From NCBI GenBank assembly GCA_028292745.1, contig JAQGLT010000122.1, positions 1 to 45,890 of the forward strand: a stretch of DNA of 45,890 nucleotides. Direction: 5' to 3'. Shown one piece after another: positions 8,417 to 15,378 of the stretch. The position numbers were made by a program, and so were the translations under genes. Source of the stretch: Polaromonas sp. (GTDB taxonomy: Bacteria; Pseudomonadota; Gammaproteobacteria; Burkholderiales; Burkholderiaceae_C). Position 1 is the stretch's first letter, and every line of letters begins with the position of its first letter. The notes beneath the pieces are model-generated. The model saw only the letters and a list, made by a program, of their open reading frames with translations. It was not told where the DNA came from and ran no database searches.

Positions 8417-11083
8417 GTGACCATTCCCCCTCTCAATTTCTTACGCCAGAACAGTGCCTTCCGTGGCAGCCTCGGCGCCAACGCCATGCTCACCGTCGGC
8501 ATCCTTTTGATGGGATTGGGCGTCACTGCCGCCAGCGTGGCATGGCTGCACAACGACCTCCATGCCAAGGCCAGCAGCCAGTTCAGGCGGCAAGCCGACG
8601 CCATCGATGAAACCATCAAGAGTCGCTTCAAGCTGCCATTCATATTCCTGAAAGCCGTTGCCGGGGTGTATGCCGCCAGCTGGTCCATAGAACGGCAGGA
8701 ATTTCGAGCCTATGTCGAATCGAGCCAGATCGCGCTGGACTATCCCATCCTGCGGGGCGTCGGGTTCGTCGAGCGGGTCGAGCGGGAAAACCTCGATGGT
8801 TTCATCGCGCTGCAGCGTGCCAGCGGAAGTCTCGATTTCAAGGTGAAATCCCAGGGCGATTCGGCAGATCTGTTTGTCATCAAGTTCATTGAACCGCACG
8901 CAAGAAACCAGCCTGCCCTTGGGCTGGATCTGGGGTTTGAGCCCGCCAGGCGAAAAGCCGTCGAGCAGGCCATTGACAGCGGCGAAGCAACGCTGAGCGA
9001 GAGAATTTCCCTTGTCGCGGGCGACACGCGGCCGGGCCTGCTCTTCAGCGTTCCGGTCTACCGCAATGGCTCGCAGCCCGGCACGCCAGCGCAACGGCGC
9101 ATGGCCTTGACAGGGGTGCTGGTCACGGCTGTGGTGGTGGATGAGCTGATGGCCGATGCGGTGATTGCCGCGCAGGGGCAGGCGGCCTTTGCATTGCATG
9201 AAGTCCTGGACGCCGACAGGGGCCGCGGTGCGGGGCCGACCACGCCCAGCCCGGTGCCCGGCAGGCTGCTGTTCGACTCGTCTGCAAATGGGGAGTCCAC
9301 GGCGCTGGGGTTTGACCGCGCGACGCACGCCCATCCAATGTTCGAATCAAGTCGCTCTTTTTTGGTGGGCGGCAAATCACTCGTGCTGCGCATCGTGAGC
9401 ACCAAGCAATTCGAAGCGTCGGTGGATGTGCTGGCGCCGGTCTGGGTAGGACTGGGCGGCGGGGCGCTCAGCGGGGTGCTGGCCTGGGTGGTGTGGCTGC
9501 TGGCCAGCGGGCGCGGCAACGCGCTGCGGCTGGCCGAACGCATGACACTGGATCTTGCGAACGAGCGGCAGCGCCTGCTCGATATCGTCGAGGGAACCAA
9601 TGTCGGCACCTGGGTCTGGCAGGTGCAGACCGCAGAACTCCAGCTCGATGCGCGCTGGGCCGCCATGGTCGGCTACGACCTTCAGGCCCTGGCACCGCTG
9701 AGCATGGACAGCTTTCGCGACCGCCTGCATCCCGAGGACCTGCCCGCCATGGACGCCGCCCTGGCTGCGCACTTTTCGGGGCAAAGCGAGCATTTCGAAG
9801 GCGAAATCCGCATGCGCCACAAAAACGGCCACTGGGTCCATCTGCTCAGCCGGGGAAAGGTATCGGTCTGGTCGGCCGATGGCAAGCCGGCGCTGATGTC
9901 GGGAACCCACATGGACATTTCAGACCGGCAGGCTGCCCAGGTCGCCCTGCGCATCAGCGAGGAAAACTTCCGCCATCTGTTCGAAAGCAGCCTTCACGGG
10001 ATTTTGCAGGCCATGCCCAACGGCGCCATTCTTTACGCCAATCCCGCGGCCTGCCGCCTGTTCGGCATGACGCAGGATGCGATCCGTCAGCGCGGGCGTG
10101 ACGGGCTTTTTGATTTGGACGATACGCGGTGCCATATCTTCCTGGGGCAGGCGGTGGTGTCCAGCCAAGCCCGGGCCGAGGTCACCATGAAACGCGGCGA
10201 CGGCTCGTGCTTTGAATGCGAACTTTCCCTGACGAGCTATGTAAACCCGCGAGGCGAAGCCTGCAACAATATTTTCCTGCGCGACGTGACAAAACGAAAA
10301 CTGGCCGAGGCGCAGATCAGCGCCCTCAACAAGGACCTCGAAGACAAGGTCAGGCAGAGGACCGCCCAGCTGGAGGCGGCCAACAAGGAGCTTGAGGCTT
10401 TCTCTTATTCGGTGGCGCATGATTTGCGCTCCCCGCTGAGCACCATCGATGGATTCAGCCACTTGCTGGAAAAACTGATTTCCAGCGAAAAGGCAGAACG
10501 CGCCAGGCACTACATGCACCGCATCCGCGCGGGCGTGAAGCAGATGGGCGAGCTGACCGACGGCTTGCTGGCGTTGGCGCATATCTCACGCACCCACCTG
10601 AAGGCCGATAGGGTCAACCTGAGCACCATGGCTGAACGGATCCTGACCGCCTGCCAGGAGCGGGATGCCGGGCGGGTGGTGAAAATCGACATCGAGAACG
10701 ACCTGATGGCGGTCGGCGACCCGGCACTGCTGCGCCAGGTGATGGAAAACATGCTGGAAAATGCCTGGAAGTTCACCGCCAAGGCTGCTGCGCCAGCGAT
10801 CCGGGTCGGGCGGCTGCCGGATGGCGACGGCAACGAACTGAGCACCTACTTCATTCAGGACAACGGTGCGGGTTTTGACATGGCCTATGTCGACAAACTG
10901 TTCGGAACGTTCCAGCGTCTGCATTCGCCGGAAGAGTTTGCCGGAAGCGGCATCGGCCTGGCGACCACCCAGCGGATCATTGCCCGCCACGGCGGCCGCA
11001 TCTGGGCCGAAGGCGCGGTGGGGCAGGGCGCCACATTCTTGTTTACCCTGCCCTCGGCGCGTCCGATAAAAAGCCTGGCGTGA
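8417..11083 (+). CDS. CHASE-PAS-PAS sensor histidine kinase
   Basis: Membrane-bound hybrid-less sensor kinase, 888 residues, starting at GTG 8417 (ATG 8486 is an alternative but would shorten the first membrane helix). Order: membrane segment about residues 22-44; periplasmic CHASE domain about 70-290 (PILRGVGFVERV is typical); second membrane segment about 336-365; PAS about 380-505; PAS about 515-635; coiled linker; HisKA with His668 in SVAHDLRSPLS; HATPase_c with ENMLENAWKFT and the G-boxes DNGAGFD and GSGIGLATTQRI. There is no receiver domain and no response regulator gene nearby, so its partner is encoded elsewhere. The 'FSYSVAHDLRSPL' type resembles bacteriophytochrome-like and CHASE kinases. 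Its ligand is unknown; the position beside the urea transporter is only suggestive. Confidence 0.92.
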   Translation: MTIPPLNFLRQNSAFRGSLGANAMLTVGILLMGLGVTAASVAWLHNDLHAKASSQFRRQADAIDETIKSRFKLPFIFLKAVAGVYAASWSIERQEFRAYVESSQIALDYPILRGVGFVERVERENLDGFIALQRASGSLDFKVKSQGDSADLFVIKFIEPHARNQPALGLDLGFEPARRKAVEQAIDSGEATLSERISLVAGDTRPGLLFSVPVYRNGSQPGTPAQRRMALTGVLVTAVVVDELMADAVIAAQGQAAFALHEVLDADRGRGAGPTTPSPVPGRLLFDSSANGESTALGFDRATHAHPMFESSRSFLVGGKSLVLRIVSTKQFEASVDVLAPVWVGLGGGALSGVLAWVVWLLASGRGNALRLAERMTLDLANERQRLLDIVEGTNVGTWVWQVQTAELQLDARWAAMVGYDLQALAPLSMDSFRDRLHPEDLPAMDAALAAHFSGQSEHFEGEIRMRHKNGHWVHLLSRGKVSVWSADGKPALMSGTHMDISDRQAAQVALRISEENFRHLFESSLHGILQAMPNGAILYANPAACRLFGMTQDAIRQRGRDGLFDLDDTRCHIFLGQAVVSSQARAEVTMKRGDGSCFECELSLTSYVNPRGEACNNIFLRDVTKRKLAEAQISALNKDLEDKVRQRTAQLEAANKELEAFSYSVAHDLRSPLSTIDGFSHLLEKLISSEKAERARHYMHRIRAGVKQMGELTDGLLALAHISRTHLKADRVNLSTMAERILTACQERDAGRVVKIDIENDLMAVGDPALLRQVMENMLENAWKFTAKAAAPAIRVGRLPDGDGNELSTYFIQDNGAGFDMAYVDKLFGTFQRLHSPEEFAGSGIGLATTQRIIARHGGRIWAEGAVGQGATFLFTLPSARPIKSLA

Positions 11084-11087
11084 ACCA

Positions 11088-11164
11088 ACCGGGAAAAACC
11101 CGGAATCCATCAATCTGTCGATCAGGCGATCGACCAGTGAGTCGCTGCCCAGGACACGCCTGGG
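11088..11164. terminator. Three consecutive hairpins between convergent genes
   Basis: The 87-base gap between the kinase stop and the stop of the minus-strand secreted protein holds three perfect stems: CCGGG-5-CCCGG (11089-11103), GTCGATC-4-GATCGAC (11117-11134) and CCCAGG-5-CCTGGG (11148-11164). Their position between convergent genes suggests bidirectional transcript ends. No clear T-run follows, so Rho-independent termination is not certain. Confidence 0.45.
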
Positions 11165-11170
11165 ACACGG

Positions 11171-11614
11171 TTACTTGGCGGTGGCGGGCACCGTGGTTTC
11201 CTGCTGGCGCAACACGCCGCCGCCGGCAACGCTGCCATCGAGCTTGGCTTCGCTCTCCACGCGGGACAGGCAGGCGGCCTTGTCGGCGCCTTCCGTGAAG
11301 ACCTCGCAGCGTTTCTTGGCGTTGGCCATGAAATCGGCGCCCGTGTCCAGCTTGCCTTCGCGTTTTTCGGCATTGGCGTTGCGAACTTCCTTGGCGCAGG
11401 CGCTGCCGTCCTGCTGGGTGCTGCCGCTCTGGCACGTGGCCATTTCACTTCGCGGATTGCCCGAGGCATCCAGGCCGGTGCTGTTCAGCGGTGCCACCTG
11501 GGCGGTTGCCGCCGTCAGGGCCAACAACGCCGTCAGCCCGAAATAAGCCACACCCTTGCCCATGCGGTTGAGCCGAACCGGGCAATGAAGGCGGGATGAA
11601 AGGGATGTCAACAT
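11171..11614 (-). CDS. Small secreted protein with four mature cysteines, function unknown
   Basis: I do not recognise the family with confidence. The start ATG at 11614 is chosen because CAGGAG lies 7 bases upstream; upstream in-frame residues look non-coding. The 147-residue product has a signal peptide (basic start, then GVAYFGLTALLALTAATAQ). The mature part contains four Cys in the contexts ATCQ, SACAKE, KRCEVF and AACLSR, spaced as if for two disulfides. It is Lys/Glu-rich and ends with a short Val/Thr-rich tail. It lies between ureD and the kinase gene, on the ureD strand, 168 bases downstream of ureD. A periplasmic protein is likely. Confidence 0.7.
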   Translation of the reverse strand: MLTSLSSRLHCPVRLNRMGKGVAYFGLTALLALTAATAQVAPLNSTGLDASGNPRSEMATCQSGSTQQDGSACAKEVRNANAEKREGKLDTGADFMANAKKRCEVFTEGADKAACLSRVESEAKLDGSVAGGGVLRQQETTVPATAK

Positions 11615-11782
11615 GGTCGTGCTCCTGGGAAAACTGTTGCTTTCAGTATGAAGCAGCGGGTTGTTTTTCCATGACAGGAAAGGGCAGAGCCCTGCGGCAT
11701 GCAATACCCGCTCTGTCTGTAGGACGGGTCTTTCAAGCGGGAAACTGGCTCTGCGGGCCCCCGATACGCGCAAAGGCCAGGG

Positions 11783-12613
11783 TCACATCGACCAGATGCG
11801 CGGCGGGGTGGCTGAGTGCTGCCAGAAATGCGCCCGCCACGCCTGCCATACCTGCCGCAGCAATGCCATGGCCGGCTCGACCAGCGGCGCCAGTACCCTG
11901 ACCACCACCACCTGGCCGCAGGGACTGGTGGCGCCGGCGGTGGCGGCCAAGGCATGGGCGTCGATCACCTGGCGCGCTAGCTCCAGCGCCGCCTGCCGCC
12001 GGTTGCGCTCGATTGCGCTGCCCGCCACGAAAAAGAGCGACGCCAGGCAGCGGTGGCCCGCCAGGCCCAGGGGGCTGTTGAGCAGCAAGGTGTCGCTGGC
12101 GACCAGGCGGGCGCGTTCCAGCCAGACCCCCGGAACCTCGATATGCTGGCAAAAACTGCCCTGGGTAAAAGGCTGGTTCGCAGCAGGCAGCCCGAGCGCG
12201 GTCACGTCCCAGCCCAGCAGCTCGGCCCCGGGCGCCAGCTGCATCGTGAGCCGGTTTTCAGCCAGGCAGCCGCTGTAGCACAGGGCTTCCAGCGGCAGCC
12301 ATTCCATGCGGGCGCCGGCCTGCAGCGAAAGCGTGGCGCGCTGCAGCGCGGGCGCCCCGCTGGAGCGGTAAAAACGGGTGGCGCCCGGCGTGGTGACCAG
12401 GCCGTGGGCGCCGGGGCCTGCGGTGAACCGGAGGTCCAGCGTGTCGCCTCCGACCAGGCCGCCGGGCGGATGAACGATGACGTTGTGGCAGACGGCATCG
12501 CCTTCCGGATAGAGGCTTTGCAAAATCCGCAGCGGGCCGCTGTGCTGAAAATGGGCGACTGTTTTGTCAGCCCGCAGGCTGTAATCGAGTGCCAGTGTCG
12601 CGTTCCATGTCAT
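11783..12613 (-). CDS. ureD: Urease accessory protein UreD (UreH)
   Basis: Urease nickel-metallocentre assembly scaffold, 276 residues from ATG 12613. UreD binds the urease apoprotein and recruits UreF and UreG for nickel delivery. Recognisable stretches are LYPEGDAVCHNVIVHPPGGLVGGD, TTPGATRFYRSSG, MEWLPLEALCYSGC and the C-terminal PPRIW. Length is normal and there is no frameshift. Oddity: neither ureA, ureB, ureC nor ureEFG lies next to it; downstream on its strand there is only a small secreted protein. In related bacteria ureD usually opens the urease operon and lies next to urt. Either the operon was split by rearrangement or the other genes are outside the window. Confidence 0.93.
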   Translation of the reverse strand: MTWNATLALDYSLRADKTVAHFQHSGPLRILQSLYPEGDAVCHNVIVHPPGGLVGGDTLDLRFTAGPGAHGLVTTPGATRFYRSSGAPALQRATLSLQAGARMEWLPLEALCYSGCLAENRLTMQLAPGAELLGWDVTALGLPAANQPFTQGSFCQHIEVPGVWLERARLVASDTLLLNSPLGLAGHRCLASLFFVAGSAIERNRRQAALELARQVIDAHALAATAGATSPCGQVVVVRVLAPLVEPAMALLRQVWQAWRAHFWQHSATPPRIWSM

Positions 12614-12656
12614 GGCCCCAGTTTAACGCGCAGGCAGGAGATGGCGCGCCGAATGC

Positions 12657-12722
12657 GCTATTAAATTAATAGCTTGCTGCGCAGGCTGTACCTGCGCAGG
12701 AGCCACTTTTCATGTAAAAATC
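12657..12722. repeat. Dispersed GCTAT-type repeat, copy 2
   Basis: GCTATTAAATTAATAGC (12657-12673) is a perfect palindrome around one central base. It is followed by a duplicated CTGCGCAGG and an ACTTTTCATGTAAAA tail. The copy fills most of the gap between cphA and ureD (12614-12789); nothing else is visible there. Confidence 0.7.
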
Positions 12723-12789
12723 TGCTGCCGCATCGCTGGCGTCGGCTTCAGCCGGTCCACGGTTGCCGCAAGACGGCGGCACACCCTTG

Positions 12790-15378
12790 TCACGAAACCG
12801 CCAGGCTGCCGGCCGACTCGGCGATTCGCCGGGCCAGGTGTTTCAGCGCCGCTTCCACCTGATCGACCAGGATCAGGCACAGGTCGCCAGGCCGCAGGCG
12901 CGCCAGCGCCGTGTCGATCGCCAAAAACTCGCCTCGTATCTCGTCGATGGTCACCGTGCGGCTGGCGTTTGCCAGGCCCTGGCGCAGCAGCGCCATGACC
13001 TCGCCGTCCGCGCGGCCGCGCTGGGCGGCATCCTGGTACAGGATGACGTCGTCGAAAGCGCCGCCCAGAATGGCGGTCTGGCCGGTGATGTCGCTGTCGC
13101 GGCGGTCGCCCGCGCCGCTGATGACCACGCTGCGGCGCTGGCCCGGCATGGCATTGACTGCGGCCACCAGCGCATGCATCGCATCGGGGTTGTGGCCGTA
13201 GTCGGCAATCACGGTCGCGCCGGCATAGTCCATCACATTGAACCGGCCGGGCGCGTTGTGGCTGTCGGTGACGAAGCTGGCCAGGCCGCTGCGAATGGTG
13301 TCCCAGTGGAGGTTGACGGCCCAGGCCGCCGCCACGGCCGCCATCACGTTTTCGACCTGAAACCCGATGGTGCCGCCCCGCGTGACCGGCACGCCCTGCA
13401 GTGGGATGCGCTCGATGCGCGAGCCTTCGGCGGCCACCAGGGTCAGCCCGTCGATGAACACCGTGCGCCTGCCCTGCGCCCGGTGGGTCGCCATCAGCGG
13501 CTGGTGGCGGTCGGCGGCAAAAAAGATCACCTTGCCAGGGCAGGCGCGCGCCATGTCGGTCACGATCGGATCGGCCGCATTGAGCACCGCGTAGCCGGTG
13601 GGCGAGACGTTCTGCACGATGACGCGCTTGAGCACCGCCAGATCTTCCACCGTGGTGATGTAGTTCAGCCCCAGGTGGTCGCCGCTGCCGATGTTGGTGA
13701 CCACGGCGACTTCGCAGCGGTCAAAGCCCAGGCCCTCGCGCAGCACGCCGCCACGCGCGACCTCGAACACGGCGGCATCGACGTCGGGGTGCATCAGCAC
13801 ATTGCGGGCGCTTTTCGGGCCGCTGCAGTCGCCGCTGTCGGTCTGGCGCCCGTTGATGTAGACGCCGTCGGTGTTCGTCATGCCGGTGCGCAGGCCGTGC
13901 GCGGCCAGCAGGTGGGCGATCAGGCGGGTGGTGGTGGTCTTGCCGTTGGTGCCGGTGACGGCCACCACCGGAATGCGGCCGTCGTTGCCCGGTGCGAACA
14001 GCTCGTCGATCATGGCGGCGCCCACGGCGCGGCCTTTGCCGTAAGAAGGCGACAGGTGCATGCGCAGCCCGGGCGCGGCATTGACCTCGACCACGCCGCC
14101 GTCTTGCGCCTCCAGCGGGCGCAGCATGCTTTCGCACACCATATCGACGCCGCAGATGTCCAGGCCGATCATCTGCGCGGCCGCCACGGCGCGGGCGGCA
14201 ATCTCCGGATGCACTTCATCGGTCACATCGGTGGCGGTGCCGCCGGTGCTCAGGTTGGCGTTGTTGCGCAGGATCACGCGCCGCCCCCGGGCCGGAATCG
14301 ATTCAGGCGTGAAGCCCTGCACATCGAGCCGGGCCACGGCAATCTCGTCAAACCGGATCTTGGTCAGCGAGGTGGCATGGCCTTCGCCGCGCCGTGGGTC
14401 CTGGTTGACGATGTCCACCAGCTCGCGCACGCTGTGCTGGCCGTCACCCACCACTTGCGGCGGCTCGCGCCGGGACGCGGCCACCAGCTTGCTGCCCACG
14501 ACCAGCAGGCGAAAGTCGCAGCCCGGCAGAAAACGCTCCACGATGACCTCGCCATGCTCGGCGGCGGCGCGCCAGGCGATGTCCAGGTGCGCGCGTGTCA
14601 TGATGTTGACCGTCACACCCTTGCCCTGGTTGCCGTCCTGCGGCTTGAGCACCACCGGCAGGCCGATTTCCTGGGCCGCCGCCCAGGCGTCGTCGGCGTT
14701 CGCGGCCGGCCGGCCCAGCGGCACGGGAACGCCGGCAGCGCGTAGCAGCTTCTTGGTCAGGTCCTTGTCCTGGGCAATCGATTCGGCCACGGCGCTGGTG
14801 GCGTCGAGTTCTGCCGCCTGGATGCGCCGCTGGCGCGACCCCCAGCCGAACTGCACCATGCTGCCCCGGGTCAGGCGCCGGTAGGGAATGCCGCGCGCCA
14901 CGGCCGCATCGACAATCGCGCCGGTGCTGGGCCCGAGCCGCTCGTCTTCATCCAGATCGCGCAACCGGGCAATGGCGGCCTGCAGCTCGAAAGGAGCATC
15001 CTGCAGGGCCGCATGAATCAGCGACTGCGCCAGCTCGAACGCCAGCCGGCCGACGGCTTCCTCGCTGTACTCGACCACGACCTGGTAGGTGCCCGGCTCC
15101 AGCGTGGCCGATGTGCGGCTGAACGTGACGGGGCAGCCGGCGGCCGCCTGAAGTTCAAGCGCCACCGCTTCAAGGGCATGCGCCAGCGACACCGGGCCGG
15201 CATGGCCGGTTTCGCGCAGAACGCCGATGTCGGGAAACAAGGCCCGCAGGCGCTGCTCGAAGCCCGGCAGGTTGTCGACCGAGCATTCGCCCGGCGGGCA
15301 GGCGACGATGGCTTCAAGGGCCGTTCGGCGGCTCCAGAGGTTGGGGCCGCGCAGGGCCCGGATGCGGGAAACTTCCAT
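12790..15378 (-). CDS. cphA: Cyanophycin synthetase CphA
   Basis: Makes cyanophycin (multi-L-arginyl-poly-L-aspartate) by ATP-dependent addition of Asp to the backbone and Arg to the side chains; cytoplasmic. The 862-residue protein has an N-terminal domain (1 to about 160), an ATP-grasp domain (about 210-470, with LKPQDGNQGKGVTVNI and VVEVNAAPGLRMH) and a Mur-ligase-like domain (about 475 to the end). Walker A of the last domain is intact (GTNGKTTTTRL), followed by NTDGVYINGR and VTNIGSGDHLGLN. The ATG at 15378 overlaps the cphA' stop as TGATG, so the two are translationally coupled; a GTG one codon earlier is also possible. It is the second gene of the cphA'-cphA pair. Length and motifs match bacterial CphA1. 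Confidence 0.96.
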   Translation of the reverse strand: MEVSRIRALRGPNLWSRRTALEAIVACPPGECSVDNLPGFEQRLRALFPDIGVLRETGHAGPVSLAHALEAVALELQAAAGCPVTFSRTSATLEPGTYQVVVEYSEEAVGRLAFELAQSLIHAALQDAPFELQAAIARLRDLDEDERLGPSTGAIVDAAVARGIPYRRLTRGSMVQFGWGSRQRRIQAAELDATSAVAESIAQDKDLTKKLLRAAGVPVPLGRPAANADDAWAAAQEIGLPVVLKPQDGNQGKGVTVNIMTRAHLDIAWRAAAEHGEVIVERFLPGCDFRLLVVGSKLVAASRREPPQVVGDGQHSVRELVDIVNQDPRRGEGHATSLTKIRFDEIAVARLDVQGFTPESIPARGRRVILRNNANLSTGGTATDVTDEVHPEIAARAVAAAQMIGLDICGVDMVCESMLRPLEAQDGGVVEVNAAPGLRMHLSPSYGKGRAVGAAMIDELFAPGNDGRIPVVAVTGTNGKTTTTRLIAHLLAAHGLRTGMTNTDGVYINGRQTDSGDCSGPKSARNVLMHPDVDAAVFEVARGGVLREGLGFDRCEVAVVTNIGSGDHLGLNYITTVEDLAVLKRVIVQNVSPTGYAVLNAADPIVTDMARACPGKVIFFAADRHQPLMATHRAQGRRTVFIDGLTLVAAEGSRIERIPLQGVPVTRGGTIGFQVENVMAAVAAAWAVNLHWDTIRSGLASFVTDSHNAPGRFNVMDYAGATVIADYGHNPDAMHALVAAVNAMPGQRRSVVISGAGDRRDSDITGQTAILGGAFDDVILYQDAAQRGRADGEVMALLRQGLANASRTVTIDEIRGEFLAIDTALARLRPGDLCLILVDQVEAALKHLARRIAESAGSLAVS

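Noticed and set aside
12763..14745. Long open frame (660 codons) on the plus strand
   Set aside because: It is antisense to cphA, His/Arg/Gly/Val-rich as is usual for shadow frames of high-GC genes, and has no conserved motif.
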